A DNA stretch of 18,733 bases. Origin: Bacteroidota bacterium. GTDB taxonomy: Bacteria; Bacteroidota; Bacteroidia; Bacteroidales; JAADJA01. Each line of letters begins with the position of its first letter. Within the stretch, counting starts at the first letter, position 1. The notes under the pieces are model-generated. The model was not told the DNA's origin, searched no databases, and was given only the letters and a program-made list of their open reading frames with translations. Below, in pieces: positions 1-6,173 of this stretch. The position numbers and the translations under genes are program-made. The stretch lies in the NCBI GenBank assembly GCA_024278155.1, contig JAJRTT010000244.1:1-18733 (forward strand), written 5' to 3'.

Positions 1-180
1 AGCGTGGAGGAAAAAATCATCTGTTATGCCGATAAGTTTTATTCCAAGTCGGAAAAACACCTGCTCATTCCAAAGCCCGAAGATAAAATCAGAAAGAAAA
101 CCTTGAAATATGGCAATTCCAAATTGAAGCGTTTTGAGGGGTTTGTGAAGATGTTCGGGATTGATTATGTTTATGAATAG
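1..180 (+). CDS. C-terminal fragment of an HD-domain (HDIG-type) hydrolase-like protein
   Basis: The first reading frame is open from base 1 to a TAG at 178-180 and encodes 59 residues; the N-terminal part and the HD metal-binding motifs lie outside the window. The visible part starts S-V-E-E-K-I-I-C-Y-A-D-K-F-Y-S-K and ends in a lysine-rich helix followed by a K-R-F-E-G-F-V-K segment. The EEKIICYADKF(Y/F)SK stretch is, from memory, typical of the C-terminus of small Bacteroidota HD-domain proteins (predicted phosphohydrolases), where the YADK helix follows the HD core. Because the catalytic region is absent, the function is inferred only from this tail. There is no sign of truncation other than the window edge. 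The next gene is on the opposite strand and converges on it, with 106 bp between. Confidence 0.6.
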   Translation, partial: SVEEKIICYADKFYSKSEKHLLIPKPEDKIRKKTLKYGNSKLKRFEGFVKMFGIDYVYE

Positions 181-286
181 ACTAATTGGAAAACCAAGAA
201 CAATGCTTACCTGTTCAATACGGTATGAAGTCGGATGTCGGGTGACCGATGTTTTCCAACCATAAAACAATGATTATAAAGTCAAA

Positions 287-1009
287 TCAATTCATCGAAA
301 CAAATTCAGATTTTGCAGCAGCGCAAATCGGGCAAACCCAATCATCGGGCAGGTCGGCAAAAGGCGTCCCCGGGGGAATCCCCTGTGATTCATCGCCTAC
401 TGCCGGGTCGTATTCGTAAGAACAAACATCACAAACAAAGGAAGGCCCAAAACCCTGTTTTTCTGGTGGGTTTTTTGAGATACCTTCACCTTTTGTTTGG
501 CCGGGGTCAACATAAGTCGGGGCATTTTTCGGGGCAAGGCCTTTCATTTCGGTTTTGTACCAGGCATAAGTCAATGGGTCGGCACCTTTTTTCAACACCT
601 CGGCATTTATGACCTTCCCAATAAACAAAGTGTGGGTTCCCACATCAAATTGGTCAACGACCTCACATTCAAAAGTTGCGATGGTGTTTTTCGTTACGAT
701 GGGGGTCCCGTTCTCCCCGGTTTTGAATTCAGTGGTATCGAACTTGTTTGTGTCCCGCCCGCTTTTATAACCAAAAACCCCAATCAATCCCGCATCGGAA
801 TTTTTCTCAAGAACCGAAATTGAGAATGCCTTGCTGCTGTTGATATATTCCGATGTCAGGTTGTCTTTGTGGCAACTTACGGCTAGTTGTGGTGGGTCAG
901 ATGTAACCTGGAAAACAGTGTTCCCAACGTATCCGTTTGTTTTGTCCCCATTTTTGGAACTAATGATATAAAGTCCGTAAGTCAGTTTGTGAAATGCTTT
1001 TGTGTCCAT
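287..1009 (-). CDS. hrb: Flavin reductase-rubredoxin fusion (high-molecular-weight rubredoxin, Hrb-like)
   Basis: This 240-residue protein has an N-terminal flavin reductase-like split-barrel domain (about residues 1-160, starting MDTKAFHKLTYGLYIISS, with the Q-V-T-S-D-P-P-Q-L and SVLEKN stretches typical of FMN-binding flavin reductases). A short linker leads to a C-terminal rubredoxin domain at about 190-240. The four iron ligands are visible as C193-x2-C196 and C226-P-x-C229, with the conserved Y-x-Y-D-P, G-I-P-P-G-T-x-F and L-P-D-D-W motifs between them. The architecture matches Moorella Hrb, which takes electrons from NADH and passes them to partners such as FprA. Beside perR and rubrerythrin, a role as electron donor for rubrerythrin is likely but inferred. 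ATG at 1009 is the natural start. No TAnnTTTG element lies directly upstream; either it is co-transcribed with perR through the repeat array or its promoter is atypical. The protein is cytoplasmic, with no signal peptide. Confidence 0.88.
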   Translation of the reverse strand: MDTKAFHKLTYGLYIISSKNGDKTNGYVGNTVFQVTSDPPQLAVSCHKDNLTSEYINSSKAFSISVLEKNSDAGLIGVFGYKSGRDTNKFDTTEFKTGENGTPIVTKNTIATFECEVVDQFDVGTHTLFIGKVINAEVLKKGADPLTYAWYKTEMKGLAPKNAPTYVDPGQTKGEGISKNPPEKQGFGPSFVCDVCSYEYDPAVGDESQGIPPGTPFADLPDDWVCPICAAAKSEFVSMN

Positions 1010-1030
1010 GATTTTATATGTTAAATGTTA

Positions 1031-1207
1031 TGAGTTCCGATGTTATGAGTTATGCGTTCCAATGTTATGAGTTATGCGTTCCGAGTTTATGGGTCAAGCG
1101 TTATGCGTTCCAATGTTATGAGTTATGCGTTCCGAGTTTATGGGTTAAGCGTTATGCGTTACGATGTTATGGTTCAAGGGTTATGCGTTACGATGTTATG
1201 GTTTTTG
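1031..1207. repeat. Intergenic tandem repeat array, 51-bp period, built on the word TTATGCGTT
   Basis: Two nearly identical 51-bp units lie head to tail at 1050-1100 and 1101-1151; they differ at one visible base (GGGTCAAGCG versus GGGTTAAGCG). Each contains two copies of TTATGCGTT and one GAGTTTATGGG. The array continues as shorter 29-bp units from 1152 (TTATGCGTTACGATGTTATGG, repeated from 1181). Degenerate GTTATGAGTT words precede it from about 1028. The core word TTATGCGTT occurs six times in direct orientation (1050, 1072, 1101, 1122, 1152, 1181). It occurs once inverted at 1268-1276, at the perR stop codon. The array fills most of the 267-bp gap between perR and hrb. It has no spacers of variable sequence, so it is not CRISPR. 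Confidence 0.85.
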
Positions 1208-1276
1208 TAATTTGTAGTGCCTAAGCCCTAACATTCAACTCCTAACCCTTTAACCTTTTTTACTCCTAACGCATAA

Positions 1277-1705
1277 CTATTGACTTTCCTCCGTAAACCT
1301 GCCGATAATCTGCATTTTAATATCCGTTGGTTCAAATCCGCGAATGCTTTTCTTCTTGAAATAATCAGTAATCAACAAGTTCAATTCATCGTCCATATAA
1401 TCCTCGATCCGATCGGTGCTTTTATCATAAAGGTGGTGATGGTTCTCGGTTATATGGTCAAATCGCATCCGCCCGGTATCCGTTTTTATCCTGCCAATGA
1501 TATTGTATTCGGCAAAAGTATCCAGGGTTTTATAAATCGTACCTGAAGAAATTGTCGGGTTTTCGACAGTCACTTTCGCAATAATCTGATCCGTATCCGG
1601 GTGGTTGTTTAGTTGAAGCAAGGCACGGTAAACCGCTATTCTTTGTGGGGTTACTTTTAGTCCATGCGAGTTGAGTGCATTGCGTATCGTTTCAATAATT
1701 TCCAT
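1277..1705 (-). CDS. perR: Fur-family peroxide-responsive repressor, PerR type
   Basis: This 142-residue Fur-family protein has an N-terminal winged-helix domain (L-K-V-T-P-Q-R-I-A-V-Y, H-P-D-T-D-Q-I, S-G-T-I-Y-K-T-L) and a C-terminal metal-binding dimerisation domain. Numbered from ATG 1705, H35, D83, H89, H91 and D102 align with the five regulatory metal ligands of Bacillus PerR (H37, D85, H91, H93, D104), including the Asp at the last position that favours peroxide sensing. The protein has no cysteine at all, so the usual C-x2-C structural zinc site is missing. I chose ATG 1705: a longer frame would need TTG at 1726, which lies inside the probable -7 element of its own promoter. The gene is divergent from rubrerythrin, with candidate Per boxes between them, which implies control of both and autoregulation. 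A Fur or Irr-like iron role is the main alternative. Confidence 0.87.
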   Translation of the reverse strand: MEIIETIRNALNSHGLKVTPQRIAVYRALLQLNNHPDTDQIIAKVTVENPTISSGTIYKTLDTFAEYNIIGRIKTDTGRMRFDHITENHHHLYDKSTDRIEDYMDDELNLLITDYFKKKSIRGFEPTDIKMQIIGRFTEESQ

Positions 1706-1723
1706 AGGGATATATTTGTTCCG

Positions 1724-1731
1724 CAAAAGTA
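1724..1731 (-). promoter_or_regulatory. Probable -7 element of perR (TACTTTTG)
   Basis: Read on the minus strand, the octamer TACTTTTG fits the Bacteroidota TAnnTTTG -7 consensus and ends 18 bp before the perR ATG at 1705, giving a leader of about 10-15 nt. No clear -33 TTG is visible, but the palindromes at 1743-1775 occupy that area. The TTG inside this octamer is the one a longer perR frame would use as a start. Confidence 0.55.
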
Positions 1732-1742
1732 AATAAAATAAT

Positions 1743-1775
1743 TTATTAAATAATAATAATTCTTATTTAAAATAA
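1743..1775. promoter_or_regulatory. Two AT-rich palindromes, candidate Per boxes
   Basis: The shared perR/rubrerythrin promoter region contains TTATTAAATAATAA at 1743-1756, a perfect inverted repeat (TTATTA-AA-TAATAA). It also contains TTATTTAAAATAA at 1763-1775, a perfect inverted repeat (TTATTT-A-AAATAA). Their centres are about 20 bp apart. Both resemble the Bacillus Per box (TTATAATnATTATAA) in length, AT content and symmetry. They lie upstream of the -7 elements of both genes, where bound repressor would block both promoters. Assignment to PerR is inference from position and resemblance. Confidence 0.6.
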
Positions 1776-1780
1776 ATCAC

Positions 1781-1788
1781 TATCTTTG
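1781..1788 (+). promoter_or_regulatory. -7 element of rubrerythrin promoter (TATCTTTG)
   Basis: TATCTTTG matches the Bacteroidota TAnnTTTG consensus exactly. It lies 45 bp before the rubrerythrin ATG (predicted leader about 38 nt, ending in an A-rich tract without a Shine-Dalgarno site). No good -33 TTTG is visible at the usual distance; the palindrome at 1763-1775 sits between the two expected elements. Confidence 0.7.
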
Positions 1789-1832
1789 TGCCCTGAATAA
1801 TCGTAGTATTAATTTTTTAAAAAAAACAAAAG

Positions 1833-2408
1833 ATGAATTCGTTAAAAGGAACAAAAACAGAGCAAAATCTGCTGAAAGCGTTTGCCGGTGAAAGCCAGGC
1901 CAGGATGCGTTATGACTATTTCATGAAACAGGCCAAAAAAGAGGGCCTGGAACAAATTGCGGCTATCTTTGAAGAAACTGCCTTGAACGAAAAGGAACAT
2001 GCCAAAAGGTTCTTTAAATTCCTTGAAGGGGGAATGGTTGAGATAACTGCTACTTATCCCGCCGGGAAAATCGGGACGACCATGGAAAACCTGAAAGCTT
2101 CGGCAGAAGGGGAGAATGAAGAATGGACTGAACTTTATCCCGAGTTTGCGAAGATTGCAGATGAAGAGGGCTTTAAGGAAGTAGCCGTGGCTTTTCGTAT
2201 GATTGCCAAAGTGGAAAAGGCACACGAAGAACGTTACCGCAAATTGTATCAAAACCTGGATGAAGGAAAAGTGTTTGAAAAAGGGGACAAAATCGTTTGG
2301 AAATGCCGGAATTGCGGTTATCTGCACGAAGGGACAAAAGCCCCTGAAAAATGCCCTGCTTGCCTGCACCCAAAATCTTATTTTGAGGTGAAGGCGTATA
2401 ATTATTAA
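1833..2408 (+). CDS. rbr: Rubrerythrin, non-haem di-iron peroxidase
   Basis: Rubrerythrin reduces H2O2 to water in the cytoplasm of anaerobes and microaerophiles, using electrons supplied through a rubredoxin-type centre. The 191-residue protein has the classical layout: a four-helix ferritin-like domain (about 1-145) with di-iron ligand positions E20, E53, H56, E94, E97 and the E128-K-A-H131 motif. The rubredoxin-like domain follows (155-190), with C158-x2-C161-G-Y and C174-P-x-C177. Both length and ligand numbering agree with the Desulfovibrio enzyme as I remember it. ATG 1833 follows an A-rich leader and a clear promoter. It is divergent from perR and close to hrb, its plausible electron donor. 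It should be induced by peroxide through PerR release. All key residues are present. Confidence 0.96.
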   Translation: MNSLKGTKTEQNLLKAFAGESQARMRYDYFMKQAKKEGLEQIAAIFEETALNEKEHAKRFFKFLEGGMVEITATYPAGKIGTTMENLKASAEGENEEWTELYPEFAKIADEEGFKEVAVAFRMIAKVEKAHEERYRKLYQNLDEGKVFEKGDKIVWKCRNCGYLHEGTKAPEKCPACLHPKSYFEVKAYNY

Positions 2409-2514
2409 ACATTTTGGGCAGGCTGTGACCAGAGCAGTGGACAAGGTGTTTTATATGAAATGATGAATTGGGGGATAATTGGAATGATGGAATTGATCGC
2501 TTGTAAAGATTAAG

Positions 2515-2568
2515 CCCATCACAGATTGAATCTGTGATGGGACATGGCACATTTGGTCTGCAACCAAA
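2515..2568. repeat. REP-like hairpin element, copy 1
   Basis: CCCATCACAGA (2515-2525) and TCTGTGATGGG (2531-2541) form a perfect 11-bp stem around TTGAA. A second small stem follows, TTTGGT (2552-2557) and ACCAAA (2563-2568) around CTGCA. A similar large-then-small arrangement recurs at 2628-2669. No T-run follows, so it is not a standard terminator. Confidence 0.6.
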
Positions 2569-2627
2569 AAGTATCAGATTATTTTCTATAACAAGTAATT
2601 TCCTGGTCACCCGTATCTGTCCAGACA

Positions 2628-2669
2628 CTTCCAGCTTATACCAACGCTGGAAGCTCTTTGGGCGGCAAA
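2628..2669. repeat. REP-like hairpin element, copy 2
   Basis: CTTCCAGC (2628-2635) and GCTGGAAG (2646-2653) form an 8-bp stem around a 10-nt loop. TTTG (2657-2660) and CAAA (2666-2669) around GGCGG form a small stem like that of copy 1. A T-run (2671-2676) begins just after, so the element could also act as a weak terminator in front of ftsE. Confidence 0.5.
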
Positions 2670-2702
2670 CTTTTTTGTTTACGATAGCTAAGTATATTTA
2701 TT

Positions 2703-2710
2703 TAATTTTG
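2703..2710 (+). promoter_or_regulatory. Probable -7 element of ftsE (TAATTTTG)
   Basis: TAATTTTG fits TAnnTTTG and ends 16 bp before the ftsE ATG. The nearest TTTG upstream (2674-2677) is 25 bp away, slightly longer than the usual spacing, so only the -7 element is firm. Confidence 0.5.
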
Positions 2711-2726
2711 GGGCAAACAATATATT

Positions 2727-3398
2727 ATGCCTTTGGATACGATAATCGATTTAAAAGATGTGATGGTATTTCAGCGGGAAATACTGGTGCTTTCAAATGT
2801 GACGATGCATGTTGAAAGGGGCGAGTTTGTCTATCTTATAGGAAAAACCGGGAGCGGGAAAAGCAGCCTTTTGCAAACCATTTATGCCGATTTGGAATTT
2901 AAGGGCGAAAGTGGGACGGTCGCAGGTTATGATTTGGCGAGAATAAAGAACCGGGAAATACCTTACCTCCGAAGGAAATTGGGAATTATTTTCCAGGACT
3001 TTCAATTGCTAAGTGACCGCTCTGTGACCGAAAACCTGAATTTTGTGATGAAGGCAACGGGTTGGAAAGATAAAAAGAAAATGGGGGAGAGGGCACAGGA
3101 TGTTTTGGAAAAGGTGGGCCTTGGCACCAAGGGATTCAAAATGCCCCACCAGCTTTCAGGTGGAGAGCAACAACGGGTCTCCATTGCACGGGCCTTGGTG
3201 AACGACCCTGATATAATCCTGGCAGATGAGCCTACAGGGAACCTTGACCCGGAAACCTCAAAAGGGATAATGAACCTGCTTTTTGAAATAAGCCGTTCGG
3301 GAAGATCGGTTTTGATGGCCACGCACAATTACACGTTTTTTGAGGAATTCCCTGCCCGAACACTCAAATGTGAGACCGGCCATGTAATCACAAATTAG
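2727..3398 (+). CDS. ftsE: Cell-division ABC transporter ATP-binding protein FtsE
   Basis: FtsE is the cytoplasmic ATPase that, with the membrane protein FtsX, couples ATP hydrolysis to septal peptidoglycan hydrolase activation. The 223-residue protein is one complete ABC domain: Walker A G39-KTGSGK-S46, Q-loop Q90 in I-I-F-Q-D-F, signature LSGGEQQR at 143-150, Walker B IILADEP at 163-169 with T-G-N-L-D following, and switch histidine H200. Length and the F-Q-D-F-x-L-L motif fit the FtsE/LolD-type clade, and FtsE is the best call for a Bacteroidota protein of this size without a partner lipoprotein gene. No ftsX lies next to it. ATG 2727 is the only well-placed start, after a short leader. 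LolD-like export remains the alternative. Confidence 0.8.
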   Translation: MPLDTIIDLKDVMVFQREILVLSNVTMHVERGEFVYLIGKTGSGKSSLLQTIYADLEFKGESGTVAGYDLARIKNREIPYLRRKLGIIFQDFQLLSDRSVTENLNFVMKATGWKDKKKMGERAQDVLEKVGLGTKGFKMPHQLSGGEQQRVSIARALVNDPDIILADEPTGNLDPETSKGIMNLLFEISRSGRSVLMATHNYTFFEEFPARTLKCETGHVITN

Positions 3399-3513
3399 TT
3401 TCGGCAAGAAAACTATTGATTTTTTGAAATAGCAAAAACGAATACCCCAAAGGCAAATAAGTATCGAATTACAAGCACTCAATTCCGTAACAATAGGCGA
3501 ATTATTTGGAAAA

Positions 3514-3542
3514 TTGAAAACTGGGTGACTTGATTATATTTG
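3514..3542 (+). promoter_or_regulatory. Promoter of the EamA transporter gene (TTG-N18-TATATTTG)
   Basis: TTG at 3514-3516 and TATATTTG at 3535-3542, 18 bp apart, match the Bacteroidota -33/-7 consensus. The predicted start of transcription is near 3549, leaving a leader of about 60 nt that contains a run of nine T at 3545-3553. Confidence 0.65.
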
Positions 3543-3607
3543 TGTTTTTTTTTGTTATTTAAAGCGTTCATGGAAGTGCTAAATTCTTAAGGATATTTTC
3601 GATTTAA

Positions 3608-4561
3608 ATGAGAGACCAGCGGATCAAAGGAATTATATACGCCTCGATAACTGCCCTCATGTGGGGGTTTTTGGCGATTGCACTAAAGGTTGCGTCCGGG
3701 GTCATGGATCCGGTCACTATTGTCTGGTTTCGGTTTGTCGTCGCTTTTTCCATTTTGTTTGTTTATTTCCTGTTCAGGAAACCCCCTGAACTGAAAATCC
3801 TAAAAAAGCCACCGATATTCCTTGTTGTGGCTTCCATGGCACTTGGCATAAACTACCTTGCTTTTCTGTATGGTGTTGAGCTCACGACACCAAGCACGGC
3901 ACAGGTGATTATCCAGATCGGCCCCATATTATTGGGTTTTGTGGGCCTTATATTCTTTAAGGAGAAAATAAGTTTGCGGCAGGGGATAGGTTTTATGATC
4001 GCCGGTTCCGGGCTGTTTTTGTTTTATCGCGACAGCCTGGCAAAAATCACTGGCGAAGAGGCCATGTTCAACATGGGGATACTTTGGGTTGTTGTGGCTG
4101 CCATGGCCTGGGTGATCTATTCAGCTTTCCAGAAAACATTGGTAAAATCCTATTCGCCCTGGCAACTGAACCTGTTTTTATTTGCATTGCCCATTTTGCT
4201 TTTCCTCCCTTTCATCAAACCCTCGGGATTTATGGAACTTACGCTTCCGCAATGGGGCTTGTTGGTCTATCTCGGCTTAAATACTTTAATAGCTTACGGA
4301 TGCCTCGCACTTGCCTTTAAATATTTGGAAGCAAACAAAATAAGTATTATTGTAACCATGAACCCGATCATCACATTTATCCTGATGGGGCTTCTGGCTT
4401 ATTTTGAAGTGACCTGGATCGAACCGGATATCTTATCGGCTAACGGGATAATTGCGGCCATTCTGGTCATTGGAGGTGCGATAATGGCCGTTGCGTTTGC
4501 CAAGCCTTCAAACAAAAAGGAAATAAATGAACTGATACCCACAAAAAAGGAGGATGTTTGA
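3608..4561 (+). CDS. EamA/DMT-family membrane transporter
   Basis: This 317-residue inner-membrane protein is made of two tandem EamA domains (about residues 6-140 and 155-295). Each has about five hydrophobic helices, giving the ten-helix topology of the drug/metabolite transporter superfamily (RhaT/YdcZ-like exporters). Typical features are the opening G-I-I-Y-A-S-I-T-A-L-M-W-G-F stretch, T-P-S-T-A-Q-V-I-I-Q-I-G-P in the first half, and the mirrored N-K-I-S-I-I-V-T-M-N-P-I in the second. The C-terminus is lysine-rich and cytoplasmic. The substrate cannot be told from sequence; members export amino acids, metabolites or drugs. It has its own promoter 65 bp upstream and is followed by a gene-free stretch, so it is probably monocistronic. 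Nothing is truncated. Confidence 0.92.
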   Translation: MRDQRIKGIIYASITALMWGFLAIALKVASGVMDPVTIVWFRFVVAFSILFVYFLFRKPPELKILKKPPIFLVVASMALGINYLAFLYGVELTTPSTAQVIIQIGPILLGFVGLIFFKEKISLRQGIGFMIAGSGLFLFYRDSLAKITGEEAMFNMGILWVVVAAMAWVIYSAFQKTLVKSYSPWQLNLFLFALPILLFLPFIKPSGFMELTLPQWGLLVYLGLNTLIAYGCLALAFKYLEANKISIIVTMNPIITFILMGLLAYFEVTWIEPDILSANGIIAAILVIGGAIMAVAFAKPSNKKEINELIPTKKEDV

Positions 4562-4638
4562 AATTTGGAAGATTGGATTAAATAGAGAAAAGGTAACTGT
4601 TTAGACCTGTTGAAGAAACGAACAACAGCTTATTATAT

Positions 4639-4751
4639 GTGTTTCACGCAAACGCCAAACCTGCCTACAGTCGGTAGGGAGTCGCAAAAAGCGCAAAGAA
4701 TCAATTCTGCGCACTTTCCGTGAATAACCTTTGCGTTCATTGTGTGAACAT
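4639..4751. repeat. Degenerate intergenic inverted repeat of GCGCAAAG/CTTTGCG words
   Basis: The left arm begins GTGTTTCACGCAAACGCC and contains AGCGCAAAGAA. The right arm contains TTCTGCGCACTTT and CTTTGCGTTCATTGTGTGAAC. The arms are imperfect reverse complements about 113 bp across. A small CCTAC-GTAGG hairpin at 4664-4678 sits inside the left arm and looks like an insertion. Similar 'CTTTGCGT...GTGAAAC' intergenic repeats are, from memory, frequent in Bacteroidota. No gene is visible in 4562-4853, and no clear promoter for the next gene. Confidence 0.5.
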
Positions 4752-4853
4752 TAAACTGTAATTTTCTAATTCAATTACAATTACCCAAATAAATAATTAC
4801 CATAAAAATTCATTTTGGAGATGGATTATTGTTAAAACGAAAATTGATATTGC

Positions 4854-6158
4854 ATGAATAATCATTGGATTGCCCGTAGCCTGGTTTTCATATTCGTATT
4901 TAGTTTTGGTTCTGTTCAATCTCAGGGTCTGGCTTCACTCCTGGAAGAATTGTCCAAAGAATACCATTTTACCTACAAAGGGATAAAAACAGATACTTTC
5001 TTTATGGAGAAGTACCTGTTGGAAATCGAACAAGAGGTCGATCAGGAAAACCCAAATGGCAAAACATTCACCCAGAGGGTGTTCCTTTCCCACCACGGAA
5101 TGGACAGACCGGTTGTTTTTATAACGGAAGGCTATGCGGCCAATTATGCCGAAAATACCTATTATTTGCACGAGTTGTCTTCCTTTCTCGATGCAAACCA
5201 GGTTTGTGTGGAACATCGCTATTTTGGGGAATCTGTCCCGGATTCACTGGACTGGTCGAACCTGACCGTTTACAATTCGGCTGCCGATCATCATCGGATC
5301 GTCGAAATCCTGAAGAAAATCTATCATGGAAAATGGTTGAGCACGGGAATTAGCAAAGGGGGGCAAACAACCACGTTTTTCCGTTGTTTTTATCCTGATG
5401 ATGTGGACGTGAGCGTCCCTTACGTGGCCCCTTTGAACTTTTCGTCCGAGGATAAACGGGTTTACCGCTTTTTGGAGAATGTGGGCGATTCTGCTTGTCG
5501 TTCAAGGGTTTTGGATTTCCAGTTGGAACTTTTGAAAAATAAAAAGAAATATTTGCCGGAGTTTGAAAAACTGGCTGAAAAGAAAAATTTGAATTACAGG
5601 ATGGGGACAGAAAAAGGCTTTGAGCTTACTGTTTTTGAATATCCCTTTTCCTTTTGGCAATGGGGAGCCATTGATTGCAGCAATATCCCTGTTGAGGGTT
5701 CTCCGTCCGAAATGATAAAACACCTTGACCGTGTGGCATCCATTGATTGGGTTTCGGATAAAGGGATTGCCGGTTATCAAGCCTTTTTTTACCAGGCATT
5801 GGCCGAAATTGGTTTTTATGGTTATGATATTGCCCCTTTCAAGGAATACGTTACCTATACCGAAAACCCAACTTTTGAATTCACCGCACCTGAAGGCTTA
5901 ACTATTGGATATAACCCTGTTGTAATGGAGGAGGTGGATTGTTTTGTAAGGCACCGGGCCGAAAACATGTTTTTTATTTATGGGGAAAACGACCCTTGGT
6001 CCTCCACTGCCGTGGATTTGACATACTCAAACAATTGTGTGAAAATTGTCAAGCCCGGTGGGAGCCATATTACAAGGATCCGCAATTTGCCCGAAAACCA
6101 AAAGGCTTTTGTCCTGGAAACGTTAAGGGGTTGGTTGGGGTTGAACAAAGGGCAATAG
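4854..6158 (+). CDS. Exported S37-family serine peptidase (tripeptidyl aminopeptidase-like)
   Basis: The 434-residue protein starts with a signal peptide (positively charged start, hydrophobic core about residues 8-19, cleavage near residue 24), so it acts in the periplasm or outside the cell. The alpha/beta-hydrolase core carries a probable catalytic triad: S167 in T-G-I-S-K-G-G, D380 in G-E-N-D-P-W and H405 in G-G-S-H. The V-E-H-R-Y-F-G-E-S segment (119-127), A-A-D-H-H-R-I and Y-P-D-D-V-D...Y-V-A-P motifs match the Streptomyces PS-10/S37 group, related to S28 prolyl peptidases. Members release short peptides from protein N-termini, so a role in peptide scavenging is likely. There is no T9SS sorting domain. 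ATG 4854 begins directly with the signal sequence. It converges on the histidine kinase gene with only 15 bp between stop codons. Confidence 0.86.
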   Translation: MNNHWIARSLVFIFVFSFGSVQSQGLASLLEELSKEYHFTYKGIKTDTFFMEKYLLEIEQEVDQENPNGKTFTQRVFLSHHGMDRPVVFITEGYAANYAENTYYLHELSSFLDANQVCVEHRYFGESVPDSLDWSNLTVYNSAADHHRIVEILKKIYHGKWLSTGISKGGQTTTFFRCFYPDDVDVSVPYVAPLNFSSEDKRVYRFLENVGDSACRSRVLDFQLELLKNKKKYLPEFEKLAEKKNLNYRMGTEKGFELTVFEYPFSFWQWGAIDCSNIPVEGSPSEMIKHLDRVASIDWVSDKGIAGYQAFFYQALAEIGFYGYDIAPFKEYVTYTENPTFEFTAPEGLTIGYNPVVMEEVDCFVRHRAENMFFIYGENDPWSSTAVDLTYSNNCVKIVKPGGSHITRIRNLPENQKAFVLETLRGWLGLNKGQ

Positions 6159-6173
6159 GGAATGCCCATGGCT

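Larger units (their letters stand above)
2409..2726. other. 318-bp intergenic region between rubrerythrin and ftsE
   Basis: No credible gene is present. The first 100 bp show nothing recognisable. The rest holds two hairpin elements (2515-2568 and 2628-2669) and the ftsE promoter (-7 at 2703-2710). No hairpin followed by a T-run that would make a convincing terminator for rubrerythrin is visible, although the strong 2515-2541 hairpin could serve as one. Confidence 0.7.

Noticed and set aside
1031..1207. Possible CRISPR array
   Set aside because: Units are directly contiguous and there are no unique spacers, and no cas genes are visible.
1018..1224. Open frame of 68 residues with a 17-residue repeat across the tandem array
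   Set aside because: The 51-bp period is divisible by three, so the frame stays open automatically; composition is unlike a protein and there is no promoter or homologous motif.
1706..1726. N-terminal extension of PerR from TTG 1726
   Set aside because: The TTG lies within the probable -7 promoter element, and the Fur fold begins normally at ATG 1705.
1842..2444. 200-residue minus-strand open frame opposite rubrerythrin
   Set aside because: Shadow of a clearly coding gene with all metal ligands on the other strand.
2515..2541. Classical intrinsic terminator for rubrerythrin
   Set aside because: The stem is strong but not GC-rich at its base and no T-run follows; it also lies over 100 bp past the stop codon.
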